Origin: Paracoccus denitrificans
GTDB lineage: Bacteria > Pseudomonadota > Alphaproteobacteria > Rhodobacterales > Rhodobacteraceae
NCBI GenBank assembly: GCA_003240735.1
Contig: QFNE01000005.1
Coordinates: 135,975-199,974, forward strand
DNA: 64,000 nt
Reading direction: 5' to 3'
Shown here piece after piece: positions 1 to 8,881 of the stretch (positions within the stretch are counted from its first letter, which is position 1; each line of letters opens with the position of its first letter). Under the pieces are notes generated by a model. It was not told where the DNA came from, did not search any database, and saw nothing but the letters and a program-made list of their open reading frames with translations. Position numbers and translations under genes: made by a program.

Positions 1-1092
1 AAGTGCGCCCCACGTGCCCAGCAGGGCAAAGCTCAGCAGCATGGTCGAGCCGATCACCACCACCGGAGATGTTCCGAGGCTGTAGAAAAGGCAGCCTACG
101 GCGCTCAGCAGCAAGAAGCCGATCAATGTCGGACGCCGACCCCATTTTTCGACGCCATAGGCGGACAGCGCAAAACCGGGCAACTGAACAAGCGCCAGGA
201 TGATCAGGAAGACCTGCCCCCGCATGAAGGCAAAGCCTTCGCCTGCCATCTTGATCGGCAGATAGACGAACACGCCGTAATAAGCGATCGAGATCAGCAT
301 CCAGGCAAGAAACAGGCTGATCGACCGGCGGCGCACGTCTGCGTCAAACAGCGCAAAGAACGACGTCTTCTCCATTTGATCCGGGACCAGTGGCGGGATC
401 TCGGCCGTCGATCCGTTGACCCGCGCCACCCGCTGCAACACTTCGCGCGCCTGTTCTGACTTTCCGGACTTGTTCAGAAACAGCGGAGATTCCGGGATAT
501 ACAAACGCAACACGACACCCGCCAGCGCCGGGATGCCGGTCACAAAGAAAATGATGCGCCATGCGATGTCGCCATGCGTCGCGGCAATCAGCGCAAGAAC
601 GGCCAGCAGGATCGTCCCCACCGCCCAGAAGGATTCCAGAAGCACCAACCACCGGCCACGGCGCGTGGCAGGCAGGAATTCGGCCATCATGGTGTAATCG
701 ACCGGCAACGTGCCGCCAACGCCGACGCCGGTCAGGAAGCGAAGCACCAAGAGCCATTGCAGGTCCGGCGCGAAGGCCGAGGCGACGCCACAGATCGCGT
801 CCAGCACGACTGCCATCATCAGCACCGGGCGGCGACCGATGCGGTCTGCCAGTCGGCCAAAGGCAAAAGCGCCGATGAGCATGCCTACGAAAAAAAGCGT
901 TCCGGTCTGCAAGGCCTGTGGCACGGTGATGCCGAAGGTCTTGGCGATCGACGGAGCGCTGAAGCCGATGGACAACACCTGCATGGCGTCAGCCAGCCAG
1001 ACGAGGCCAAATATCACGAACAGTCGGTATTGAAAGCGGCCGACACCGGCAGCTTGGATACCCTGTTCGACAGTTACGGCGGTTGGGTTCAT
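1..1092 (-). CDS. MFS transporter, probable nicotinate or aromatic acid uptake (3' end beyond window)
   Basis: The open frame runs from the ATG at 1092 to the window edge without a stop, so the C-terminus is missing; 364 residues are present. Hydrophobic segments alternate with the MFS loop signature GRLADRIGRRP after the second helix, and the protein resembles the metabolite/H+ symporter and NiaP-like branch. An AGGGAA ribosome binding site precedes the ATG. It lies downstream of nicC on the same strand after a 181-base gap that contains a hairpin. Its position in a nicotinate-degrading cluster suggests uptake of nicotinate or a related pyridine acid. That substrate is an inference from neighbours, not from substrate-binding residues. 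Confidence 0.8.
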   Translation of the reverse strand, partial: MNPTAVTVEQGIQAAGVGRFQYRLFVIFGLVWLADAMQVLSIGFSAPSIAKTFGITVPQALQTGTLFFVGMLIGAFAFGRLADRIGRRPVLMMAVVLDAICGVASAFAPDLQWLLVLRFLTGVGVGGTLPVDYTMMAEFLPATRRGRWLVLLESFWAVGTILLAVLALIAATHGDIAWRIIFFVTGIPALAGVVLRLYIPESPLFLNKSGKSEQAREVLQRVARVNGSTAEIPPLVPDQMEKTSFFALFDADVRRRSISLFLAWMLISIAYYGVFVYLPIKMAGEGFAFMRGQVFLIILALVQLPGFALSAYGVEKWGRRPTLIGFLLLSAVGCLFYSLGTSPVVVIGSTMLLSFALLGTWGAL

Positions 1093-1189
1093 CGTTTCGT
1101 TCCCTGTTGAAGGTGAAAGCGTCCGGGCCAGATCTGTGTCCCATCCTGCGGTCGGGCCCTGCGCGTCCACACAGGATGCAAGCCTCTGC

Positions 1190-1213
1190 CGCCGCCCGCG
1201 TGACTGGGCGGCG
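1190..1213 (-). other. intercistronic hairpin between nicC and the MFS gene
   Basis: A perfect 8-bp GC stem (CGCCGCCC at 1190-1197 pairing with GGGCGGCG at 1206-1213) with an 8-base loop lies in the 181-base gap between nicC and the transporter gene. On the minus strand no U-run follows, so it is more likely an mRNA stability or partial attenuation element than a full terminator. Confidence 0.45.
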
Positions 1214-1273
1214 TTACCGTCTTTTCAAGAATGGGGGCCGACATGGCCCGGAGTAGTAGGGGCGGATACCCCG

Positions 1274-2422
1274 TCAGCCGGCCAACGGCGCGTGGATCGG
1301 GTCGTAGGCGTAAACCCATGCCGGATCTTCGGGCTGTTTCAGCCAGGTATTGGCGTTCGAAATCGTCTGCACCTTGGTCGCACGATCACGACGGGTGTTC
1401 TCATAGATATCAAACGCAGTGCGATAATCGCCAAGGCCAGTTTGCGTCAGGCAGCGGGAAAGGATGGCAGCATCCTCGATTGCCATGCACGCACCCTGCG
1501 CCATATGGGGCCGCATCGGATGGCAAGCATCGCCCAGAAGGCACAGCCGGCCTCGGCTCCACAAGCTCATCGGATCCCGGTTCCAGAACGGCCATTTCGT
1601 GACTTCCGTCGTGGCGTCGATCAGGCCGCGCACCATGGGATGGGCGTTGTCACCGAAGATCGCTTCCATTTCCTCGCGCGAACTGTCGACAAAGCCCGCG
1701 TCGTGGTTCCAGCCATCGACCGGCACGCCTGTGACATAATAATATTCACTGCCGTCAGCCTTGGTCGCATATGCCATGATATGGCGCGACTGCTCCCACC
1801 ACCACTTCACACAGCGCTCGTATTCGAGCCCGGTCGCGCGCAGTTTGTCCATATCGACCAGGGCCCGATGCCCGATCCATCCGGAAAAGCGCGGCTTTTC
1901 AACGCCAAGCAGCTTTTCGCGAATCATCGAGTTGATTCCGTCAGCCCCGATCACCAGCCGCGCAGCCACCTGCCGGCCATTTGCAAATGTCAGAAGGACG
2001 TCGCTCTCACGCTCCTCTAGATCGGTCAGGCGGTGATCGAAATGCAGACTTTCCGGCGGCAGCGCCTCGATCTGTTCGGCGTGCATGTCGCCGCGATGGA
2101 TCGTGATGTATGGGGCACCGTATTCACGCAGCGCAAAATCGCCCAGCTCGATCCGCGAAAGATAGTCGCCGGTACGGCCGTCACGCGAATACCAGTAATC
2201 GGGATGCGCACCAATCGACGACAGACGATCCTCCAGCCCGATTTCGCGAAAGATCTTCATCACGTTCGGACCGATATGGATACCAGCGCCCAACCGCGTG
2301 AATTCGGGTGCCTGTTCAAAGCTGTGAACGGAAAAACCTGCGTTGATCAACAATGCTGCTGCAGCTGCGCCGCCCAGCCCGGCACCGATCACGGCAATGT
2401 CGATAGTTTCGATGTCGCTCAT
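1274..2422 (-). CDS. nicC: 6-hydroxynicotinate 3-monooxygenase
   Basis: This FAD-dependent monooxygenase of 382 residues decarboxylates and hydroxylates 6-hydroxynicotinate to 2,5-dihydroxypyridine with NADH and O2. The N-terminal Rossmann motif GAGLGG (residues 13-18) binds FAD. The LGAGIHIGPN stretch with His49 and the CVKWWWEQSRH region match the NicC active-site segments as I remember them from Pseudomonas putida NicC. The GDACHPMRPH motif near residue 315 closes the FAD site. Length and C-terminus (EDPAWVYAYD) also fit NicC closely. It has its own upstream region with a strong palindrome 28 bases before the ATG. The preceding enzymes NicAB make its substrate. Confidence 0.93.
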   Translation of the reverse strand: MSDIETIDIAVIGAGLGGAAAAALLINAGFSVHSFEQAPEFTRLGAGIHIGPNVMKIFREIGLEDRLSSIGAHPDYWYSRDGRTGDYLSRIELGDFALREYGAPYITIHRGDMHAEQIEALPPESLHFDHRLTDLEERESDVLLTFANGRQVAARLVIGADGINSMIREKLLGVEKPRFSGWIGHRALVDMDKLRATGLEYERCVKWWWEQSRHIMAYATKADGSEYYYVTGVPVDGWNHDAGFVDSSREEMEAIFGDNAHPMVRGLIDATTEVTKWPFWNRDPMSLWSRGRLCLLGDACHPMRPHMAQGACMAIEDAAILSRCLTQTGLGDYRTAFDIYENTRRDRATKVQTISNANTWLKQPEDPAWVYAYDPIHAPLAG

Positions 2423-2449
2423 GGGCTGACAATCCTTCTTGCGTCACAT

Positions 2450-2481
2450 CGTCATATTGTTTGCACACAAACGATATGACG
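2450..2481. promoter_or_regulatory. candidate operator upstream of nicC
   Basis: A near-perfect palindrome occupies 2450-2481: left arm CGTCATATTGTTTG, right arm CAAACGATATGACG, four bases between, with one mismatched pair. A second inverted pair, TTGCGTCA at 2439-2446 and TGACGCAA at 2477-2484, is nested with it. It sits 28-59 bases before the nicC ATG, where a repressor or activator of nicC would bind. A related half-site, TTTGTGTACTAACGA, is at 2581-2595 over the nicB stop codon. The binding protein is not identified in the window. Confidence 0.65.
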
Positions 2482-2588
2482 CAAAATATTTTTTTGGTTT
2501 TTGGCACCGAAGTGGTGGCAGAACATGCGTCCGGCGTGTGAATTTGTGCAGATCGTTCATGTTTGCCCAAGCATTGATCATTTGTGTA

Positions 2589-5500
2589 CTAACGATTTGA
2601 GGTGTCGACATCGCGCCAAGCCGGCAGGTCTGGCGCATAGCGGGCGCGCAAATAGGTGGTCAGCTCTGCCAACTCTGATTCGGACAGTTGTCCGCTGAAC
2701 GGGGGCATGTCGCGCAACGAAAGATCGAGCGGCGCCTCGATCCCGTCCCGAATCACCGTGTGAAGCGCTTGGGGATGCGGGGCCCGAATCGCCGCCGACG
2801 TCGACAGCGATACTTGGGCTGCCGTAAGCGCCCCCGGCAGTCCCGGCTCGTGGCAGCTGGCGCAGGCAGACCGGAAAAGACGCGCACCCGGCCCTGGGGC
2901 AGGCGTGGCCTGCTCCACCGGGGATACCACCGCAGCCGGTGTGGAAAGGGTGTCCAGATAATGCGCCATCGCCCGGATATCGGCGTCGGGCAACGCCGTC
3001 AGGCTTTCGACCACCTCGCCCATCGGGCCCGAAGCCACGGCGATGCCCGGCGCGTGACCGCCGCGCAGATAGGCAAACAGCTGATCCTCGGACCAGCCGC
3101 GTTGTGTCGGTGCCGTTCCGGCGAGTGCAGGGGCAAACCAGCCGTCGACGAAGGCCCCCGACATTTGTGGTTTTTCACCCCCAAGCACGTCTCGCGGGCT
3201 GTGACAGGCGCTGCAATGCCCTGCCCCCTCGACCAGATAGCGCCCCCGGTTCCAGATATCCGACTGGGTCGGGTCGGGTGTCAGCGGCTGCGGATCCAGA
3301 TAGAACGCGTTCCAGACGGCGTTGACAGGCCGCAGGTTAACCCCGGCCAGCATCTGTGCCGGTGCAGTTTCGGACCTGACCGCCGGTAAGGTCTGCAAAT
3401 AGGCGTATAACGCGAACATATCGTCCGGCGTGATCTTCGCGAACGCTGTATAAGGGAAGGCAGGGTAAAGGTTTTTGCCGTCACGGCTGATCCCCCGACG
3501 CATGGCGCGGTCAAAGGCTTCGAACGACCATAGACCCAGACCTGTTTCCGGATCAGGCGTAAGGTTGGTGGTGTTGACGGTGCCGAAAGGTGTCTGCATG
3601 GCGCGCCCTCCGGCATTGGGCAATCCACCCTCTGACGTATGGCACACCGCGCAGTCACCCGCAGCAAACACCTGACGCCCCTGTTCCAGAAGGGCCGACG
3701 AAAAGCTGCTGGCCGCCGGGGCCGGCACCGGAGGAATGGCTGAATGAATGGGCAGTGCGATGGCACCGAACGTCAGTGTCCCCATCACGCCGACCATTGC
3801 AGCCAAAGGGCGACGCGTCAGCCTGTCGCGCAGTTTTGGCCGCTGCGGCGCAGGCAGCGCTGTGGTCTGATACCCCGCGATGGCAAGCTCTCGGCGCAGT
3901 TTCTCAGGGGTGAATGGCACTTCACGCAGCCGTACCCCAGTTGCGTCGAATATCGCGTTCGCGATCGCAGCGGCGGCCGGGACCGCCGCGCTTTCGCCAA
4001 CCCCAAGGGCCGGATCACCCGGGCGCGCCACCAGCATCGTTTCAATGCGGGGCACCTGATCAAACGTCTGGATCGGATAATTGGCCCATGTTTTCGGGGT
4101 CGGCGTGATGGCGTCGAATGAGACCTCTTCGACAAGCGTGCGGCTGGCGGTCTGAATAACATTGCCGTGGATCTGTGCGCGAACGCCATCCGGATTGATG
4201 ACCAGACCTTGATCCTGTCCGACAAAGACACGGGTCAGCGTGACTTCGCCCGTTTCGGTATCGACCGCCACATCACAGACCCACGCCGCGGACGCAGCGG
4301 CGGTCCCTGGAAATGTGCCGTGAACATAGGTTGCAAACGCGAACCCTTGCCCATAGGCCATCCGCCCCGTCCGGCGCATTTGCGGGCCACTGCGGGCGAT
4401 CCAGCCGCCCGTTTCGGCGGTTCGCCGCACGAGATCGGCCTGACGCGGATCATCCAGATGTCGCAGCCGGAACTCAACCGGGTCCTCACCCGCTTCAAAC
4501 GCCAGCTCGTCGACGAAGCTTTCATGCGCAAAGGTGTTGGGCAGCGCCGACACTCCCCGCATCCACGCTGCCCGCACAATGGGGGCGATGTCGTGGCAAA
4601 CGATGCGTTTGTTGGGAATGCGATAGGGTGGGATGATGGTACGGTCGCCCATCTTTGCGTGGTGTGGCTCTGCAGGGACGCGCCCTGTCAGCAGCAGCGC
4701 CAGATTGGGACCGCGGTTCGAGGGGTACCAGCTGTCCATGGAGTAGGCGGCGATGTCGCGATCCGCACCGATGCCCCCTTCGACCTCCATCAGCTGTCCG
4801 GCGCCCTTCGGCTCCCACAGATGCTCTTGTTCGCGCGTCAACTGCACCCGCACCGGGCAACCGACCGCACGCGACATCAGCAAGGCGTCACCGCAGACGT
4901 CATCGGCGCAGTTGCGTCCATAGCATCCCGCGGCCTGAAGCCTGCGGATCTCAACCGCTTCGTCAGGCACTCCGATCAGCAGCGCCAGATCACTGCGCAG
5001 CATATGTGGGTTCTGGCTACCGCTCCAGACAACAGGGGCGCCGTCGTTCCAGTCAGCCACGGCACATGAAGGCCCGATCGAGCCGTGAAGATGATAAGGC
5101 CACACATACCGCCGCTCGAGGCGGATGCCGCATTCGGCGATCGCGCGATCAAAATCGCCCGAACTGTCGAGCAGGCGAGGTGTCGACGGCGCGTCTTTCA
5201 GGCTTCCGGCAAGATCGCCGCCCAGATCAGGGATCGGCGGCGGTATGCGCCAATGTGCGATCAACGCATTGGCGATTGCCTGTGCCTGTTTCGGGCTTTG
5301 CGCCACGACCCCCAGAAAATCACCCTCGCGCACCAGGGCGACAAACCCGTCCATCCCGGCAACCGAGGATTCATCGACATCAATAAGGCTGCGCCCGACG
5401 CATTCGCCACTATCGCGCCCGGCATAGGGCGGACGAACCACATGGCCGTGCAGCATGCCGCCCAGCCGGAAGTCCTGAATATAGGTAAAATCGCCGGTCA

Positions 5501-6026
5501 CCTTCGCGGGCAGGTCCACACGACCCACTGGCTGGCCGACGAGCCGATAGTCGGCTGGTGGTTTCAGCGGAACGTCACGGTCCAGTCGCATGGCGATGTC
5601 ACAGCCCGCAACAAGGTCTGCCAACTCAATCTTGTGGTCGCGCCACAGAACCAGGCCAGCATCTAGCCGCAGATCTTCGACCGGGGCATTCAGTCGCAGC
5701 GCCGCCCGACCCAGAAGGAAATGACGCAATTGCGCGGCCGCGTGGCGCAGCGGAACGGCCGCGACCTGTATGGTTTCCGAGGCGATAGTCGCACCTTGAT
5801 CGGGGGTCTGTGCCGTATCACCAAGAACGATCCGCACCCGCGTTAACGGCAGATCAAGCTCTTCAGCAACGATCTGGGCCAGCGCGGTCCCGATACCGGT
5901 TCCCAAATCGACATGGCCGTTAAAGCCGGTCGCCATACCCTGTTCGTCAATTTGCAGGAAAGTCGCCCGTCCGGCGGGAAGATCGTCGAAGACCGATATG
6001 ACACCCGCAATACCCTCAGGCGTCAT
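2589..6026 (-). CDS. nicB: nicotinate dehydrogenase large subunit, molybdopterin domain fused to three cytochrome c domains
   Basis: At 1145 residues this matches the unusual NicB architecture. An N-terminal xanthine-dehydrogenase-type molybdopterin-binding region (about 1-730) is followed by a hydrophobic segment near residues 740-762. Three c-type cytochrome modules then follow with CAVCH (792-796), CSACH (938-942) and CASCH (about 1055-1059). With NicA it hydroxylates nicotinate to 6-hydroxynicotinate, and electrons leave through the hemes rather than to NAD. The gene starts 11 bases inside the end of nicA, so translation is probably coupled. The hydrophobic segment suggests the heme part faces the periplasm, which is an inference. 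The stop codon overlaps a copy of the nic operator-like sequence. Confidence 0.92.
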   Translation of the reverse strand: MTPEGIAGVISVFDDLPAGRATFLQIDEQGMATGFNGHVDLGTGIGTALAQIVAEELDLPLTRVRIVLGDTAQTPDQGATIASETIQVAAVPLRHAAAQLRHFLLGRAALRLNAPVEDLRLDAGLVLWRDHKIELADLVAGCDIAMRLDRDVPLKPPADYRLVGQPVGRVDLPAKVTGDFTYIQDFRLGGMLHGHVVRPPYAGRDSGECVGRSLIDVDESSVAGMDGFVALVREGDFLGVVAQSPKQAQAIANALIAHWRIPPPIPDLGGDLAGSLKDAPSTPRLLDSSGDFDRAIAECGIRLERRYVWPYHLHGSIGPSCAVADWNDGAPVVWSGSQNPHMLRSDLALLIGVPDEAVEIRRLQAAGCYGRNCADDVCGDALLMSRAVGCPVRVQLTREQEHLWEPKGAGQLMEVEGGIGADRDIAAYSMDSWYPSNRGPNLALLLTGRVPAEPHHAKMGDRTIIPPYRIPNKRIVCHDIAPIVRAAWMRGVSALPNTFAHESFVDELAFEAGEDPVEFRLRHLDDPRQADLVRRTAETGGWIARSGPQMRRTGRMAYGQGFAFATYVHGTFPGTAAASAAWVCDVAVDTETGEVTLTRVFVGQDQGLVINPDGVRAQIHGNVIQTASRTLVEEVSFDAITPTPKTWANYPIQTFDQVPRIETMLVARPGDPALGVGESAAVPAAAAIANAIFDATGVRLREVPFTPEKLRRELAIAGYQTTALPAPQRPKLRDRLTRRPLAAMVGVMGTLTFGAIALPIHSAIPPVPAPAASSFSSALLEQGRQVFAAGDCAVCHTSEGGLPNAGGRAMQTPFGTVNTTNLTPDPETGLGLWSFEAFDRAMRRGISRDGKNLYPAFPYTAFAKITPDDMFALYAYLQTLPAVRSETAPAQMLAGVNLRPVNAVWNAFYLDPQPLTPDPTQSDIWNRGRYLVEGAGHCSACHSPRDVLGGEKPQMSGAFVDGWFAPALAGTAPTQRGWSEDQLFAYLRGGHAPGIAVASGPMGEVVESLTALPDADIRAMAHYLDTLSTPAAVVSPVEQATPAPGPGARLFRSACASCHEPGLPGALTAAQVSLSTSAAIRAPHPQALHTVIRDGIEAPLDLSLRDMPPFSGQLSESELAELTTYLRARYAPDLPAWRDVDTSNR

Positions 6027-6534
6027 GGCTGGCCTCCTGCATCAGCTTGGCGGCGCGACGGACCGAAGCAATGATCTCTTGATGCGTGCCGCAGCGGCAC
6101 AGATTGTCCCGCAATGCAGCGCTGATTTGCGCGTCGTCAGGATCGGGATTGGCGCCAAGCAGAGCAACCGCGCTCATGACCATGCCATTCAGGCAATAGC
6201 CGCACTGCGCCCCCTGACAATCGACGAACCCTTGTTGCACGGGGTGCAGGCGACCCGTTCGCTGATCCGCAAGACCTTCAAGGGTGGTGACCGATCGGCC
6301 GTTGACCCGTGCTGCGCGCAGAACGCAGGATCGCGCAGGCAGCCCGTCGACCAGCACGGTACAAGCCCCGCACTGCGCCATGCCACAGCCGTATTTCGGG
6401 CCATTCAGCCCCAGATCTTCACGCAGGACGTCCAGCAGCATTGAGTGGCGGTTGACCTGCATCGAGGTCGCGGCGCCATTGACGATGCACTGGACAAAAA
6501 GGGTCACCGCCGTCGCCTCCATCACTCGTGACAT
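6016..6534 (-). CDS. nicA: nicotinate dehydrogenase 2Fe-2S subunit
   Basis: This 172-residue small subunit carries two [2Fe-2S] clusters. The plant-type ferredoxin site is Cys50, Cys55, Cys58 and Cys70 (CGMAQCGAC then C). The second site is Cys111, Cys114, Cys146 and Cys148 (CGYC and CRC). It passes electrons from the molybdenum centre of NicB to the hemes. A start at Met5 is also possible; the first eight residues are not conserved in the family as I know it. It leads the nicAB operon, and an operator-like TGTACAAACAAA sequence lies about 25-40 bases upstream. Confidence 0.92.
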   Translation of the reverse strand: MSRVMEATAVTLFVQCIVNGAATSMQVNRHSMLLDVLREDLGLNGPKYGCGMAQCGACTVLVDGLPARSCVLRAARVNGRSVTTLEGLADQRTGRLHPVQQGFVDCQGAQCGYCLNGMVMSAVALLGANPDPDDAQISAALRDNLCRCGTHQEIIASVRRAAKLMQEASHDA

Positions 6535-6911
6535 CTGGAAACGCTAGCGCGTTATTGAATGTGTACAAACAAAATTCTTAGGCATGGCGGTAATCTGCGC
6601 GACAAAGAGCCGGCTGCCTTGAATCTAAGCTGATCTGAGGTCCACACGCCTGCTGGACAACCAAACGAAAAAAACTAGGAGCGAAAATTATGCCTCATGT
6701 GCTGGAACATTGACGGCCAGTTATTGGCGTCGTGGGACTGCGCGCGGGCCGTAGCGCTGAATCAACGAGTTGCTCAACGATTTACCACACTGACTTTTTA
6801 TCAGGCAGATCATTGCGATTATGCGCAAATATTGTTCAAAAATCCCGTCATTTGCTTGCTCCCTGCTGGTTTCAGTGGCGAAGCCCAAGCGTCAGTGTGT
6901 TTTCCCGTCTC
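6535..6911. other. divergent regulatory region between nicA and ureD
   Basis: This 377-base stretch separates the minus-strand nicAB operon from the plus-strand urease operon. It holds the nic operator-like site at 6555-6575. It also has a seven-codon open frame (MPHVLEH, 6690-6713) with a strong TAGGAG ribosome binding site, and a TTGCG-N6-CGCAA inverted repeat at 6813-6828. No larger coding region is credible; an open frame from 6732 is an upstream extension of ureD without a ribosome binding site. No sigma-54 consensus with the correct spacing was found. Confidence 0.5.
6555..6575. promoter_or_regulatory. candidate nic operator upstream of nicA
   Basis: The sequence TTGAATGTGTACAAACAA and flanking bases share the TGTGTACNAACRA core seen at 2581-2595 and, more loosely, in the palindrome before nicC. 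It is imperfectly palindromic around GTAC and sits 21-41 bases before the nicA start. The same regulator may control both nic promoters. This rests on motif similarity only. Confidence 0.45.
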
Positions 6912-7706
6912 ATGGCCTTTGACCAGTTACCCTTGAAACCGCCTCTTCCCCGCAGTGTCGGCGCGACGCGGTTCGCGCGCGCAGGCGGGCGGATCCAGCG
7001 GCTGGACCAACAGGGATGCATGAAGATTCTGCTGCCCCGCGGCGGGTCAGAGGCCGTGATCGTCAACACCTCGGGCGGCATCACCGGCGGGGATCGCCTG
7101 CAAGTTGCGATCGATGCGGGTGCGGCAGAGGCGCTGACCGTGACCACGCAGGCCGCAGAACGGATCTACCGCAGCGCAGGTGGCTTCGGGCAGGTCCTGA
7201 ATGATCTGACGATCGAGGCCGGAGCGCGGATCGACTGGCTGCCACAGGAAACGATCCTGTTCGACGGGGCCGCGCTGGAACGGCGGCTGACGGTCCGCAT
7301 GGCAGGGGATGCGACGCTTCTGGCGCTGGAAAGTCTTGTGTTTGGCCGCGCAGCACATGGCGAAACGATCCGACGGCTGCATCTGCGCGACCACTGGCGC
7401 ATCTGGCGCGATGGTCGCCTGACCCACGCCGAGGCCGTGCGCATGGACGATATGGCGACCAGCCCCGCAACACTGGAAGGCGCGCGGGCCATCGCCACGC
7501 TGGTCTTCGCCGCGCGGGGGGCAGAGACCGCCCGCGATGCGGCGCGCGCCCTGATCCCTGACGGCGTTGAGGCTGCCGTCACGGCGCTGCCCGGGATGGT
7601 GCTGGCGCGCCTGATGGCCCCCAGCGCGCAGGCGCTGCGCACGGCGATCATTCCCCTGATCCGACATTTCCGCGCAGGGCCTCCCCCGCGCGTCTGGCAA
7701 CTTTGA
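6912..7706 (+). CDS. ureD: urease accessory protein UreD
   Basis: UreD binds the urease apoprotein and, with UreF and UreG, forms the complex that delivers nickel and CO2 to the active site. The 264-residue protein starts best at the ATG of MAFDQLPLKPP; the open frame upstream has no family similarity. Conserved features include IVNTSGGITGGDRL, TTQAAERIYRS and the WLPQETILFDGA block. It is the first gene of the urease operon, 7 bases before ureA. No ribosome binding site stands out at this start. Confidence 0.93.
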   Translation: MAFDQLPLKPPLPRSVGATRFARAGGRIQRLDQQGCMKILLPRGGSEAVIVNTSGGITGGDRLQVAIDAGAAEALTVTTQAAERIYRSAGGFGQVLNDLTIEAGARIDWLPQETILFDGAALERRLTVRMAGDATLLALESLVFGRAAHGETIRRLHLRDHWRIWRDGRLTHAEAVRMDDMATSPATLEGARAIATLVFAARGAETARDAARALIPDGVEAAVTALPGMVLARLMAPSAQALRTAIIPLIRHFRAGPPPRVWQL

Positions 7707-7713
7707 GGACGAG

Positions 7714-8016
7714 ATGAACCTGACCCCCCGCGAAAAGGACAAGTTGCTGGTCGCGATGGCCGCCATCGTTGCCCGCAGTCGCCGCGACCGTGGCGTCAAG
7801 CTGAACCACCCCGAAGCCATCGCCATCATCACCGACGCCGTCGTCGAAGGCGCCCGCGACGGGCGCACGGTGGCGGACCTGATGTCCTTTGGCGCCGAGA
7901 TTCTGCGGGCTGAGGACTGCATGGACGGCATCCCCGCGATGATCCCCGAGATTCAGGTCGAGGCGACCTTTCCCGACGGCACCAAGCTGGTCACCGTCCA
8001 TCACCCAATCCGCTGA
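7714..8016 (+). CDS. ureA: urease gamma subunit
   Basis: This 100-residue structural subunit forms the (UreABC)3 urease trimer in the cytoplasm. It shows the family start MNLTPREKDKL, the REAI/HPEAIAII region, and the C-terminal PEIQVEATFPDGTKLVTVHHPI. A good GAGGACGAG ribosome binding region precedes the ATG. Length matches separate bacterial gamma subunits, with no gamma-beta fusion. Confidence 0.97.
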   Translation: MNLTPREKDKLLVAMAAIVARSRRDRGVKLNHPEAIAIITDAVVEGARDGRTVADLMSFGAEILRAEDCMDGIPAMIPEIQVEATFPDGTKLVTVHHPIR

Positions 8017-8022
8017 AGGAAC

Positions 8023-8574
8023 ATGCCCATGCTGAAGAAACTCGTTGCCGCCGCCATGCTGTTGCCGACCGCCGCGCTGGCGCATCCGGGTCACGTCGAA
8101 GGCTCGCCCTTTGCCGCCGGACTATCGCATCCGCTGGGCGGTCTGGACCATCTGCTGGCGATGGTGGCTGTCGGCCTGTGGGCGGCGTCCATCGGCGGAC
8201 GTGCGGTCTGGGCGCTGCCCCTGACCTTCGTGGTCGCGATGATCGCCGGCGGCGCGCTGGGGGCGGCGCATGTCGCCCTGCCGCTGGTCGAGCCGATGAT
8301 TCTGGCATCGTCGATCATGATCGGCGCAGCGATTGCCCTGGCTTTGCGGCCCGGTTTGGCCGCGACGCTGCCGGTGGTCGCGCTATTTGGTGTAATGCAC
8401 GGGCACGCCCACGGTGTCGAAGGACCGGCACATGGATTGCTGGCCTATGCCGTGGGGTTTGCCGTGGCGACCGCGGGGCTGCATCTGGCGGGTATCGCGC
8501 TGGGTCGTCTGCCGCTTGTGCGCTGGTTGGGGGCCGCGACGGCGGCCGCCGGCCTGATGCTGGCGGTGGCCTGA
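8023..8574 (+). CDS. ureJ: HupE/UreJ family membrane protein, probable nickel transporter
   Basis: This 183-residue protein has an N-terminal signal-like segment ending near ALAHPGH, then the family motif LSHPLGGLDHLLAMVAVG with His and Asp residues proposed to bind metal, and about six hydrophobic helices. A second histidine group, HGHAHGVEGPAHG, lies near the middle. HupE/UreJ proteins mediate nickel entry for hydrogenase or urease. The gene sits between ureA and ureB, 6 bases after ureA and 1 base before ureB, consistent with nickel supply for this urease. Confidence 0.88.
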   Translation: MPMLKKLVAAAMLLPTAALAHPGHVEGSPFAAGLSHPLGGLDHLLAMVAVGLWAASIGGRAVWALPLTFVVAMIAGGALGAAHVALPLVEPMILASSIMIGAAIALALRPGLAATLPVVALFGVMHGHAHGVEGPAHGLLAYAVGFAVATAGLHLAGIALGRLPLVRWLGAATAAAGLMLAVA

Positions 8575-8575
8575 C

Positions 8576-8881
8576 ATGATCCCCGGCGAAATCATCACGC
8601 CTGACGCTGACATCACGCTGAACCAAAGGCGCGATCCGATCATCCTGACGGTCGCCAACACCGGCGACCGCCCGGTTCAGGTGGGCAGCCATTACCACTT
8701 TGCCGAAACCAACCCGGCACTGGATTTCGACCGTGTGGCCGCGCGTGGACGCCGGCTGGACATTCCGTCCGGCACGGCGATCCGGTTCGAACCCGGCCAG
8801 ACCCGCGATGTCGCGCTGATCCCGTTTGCCGGGGTGCGCCGGGTATTTGGCTTTCGCGCTGAAATCATGGGGGACCTGTAA
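8576..8881 (+). CDS. ureB: urease beta subunit
   Basis: This 101-residue structural subunit carries the family blocks MIPGEIITPD, VQVGSHYHFAETNPAL, RFEPGQTRDVALIPFAG and a C-terminal VFGF. It packs against UreC and UreA in the urease trimer. The ATG lies one base after the ureJ stop and the stop directly abuts ureC, so the genes are translated as one operon. Confidence 0.97.
   Translation: MIPGEIITPDADITLNQRRDPIILTVANTGDRPVQVGSHYHFAETNPALDFDRVAARGRRLDIPSGTAIRFEPGQTRDVALIPFAGVRRVFGFRAEIMGDL

Noticed and set aside
6720..6760. Possible sigma-54 promoter for the urease operon
   Set aside because: GG and GC elements have the wrong spacing (12 rather than 10 bases).
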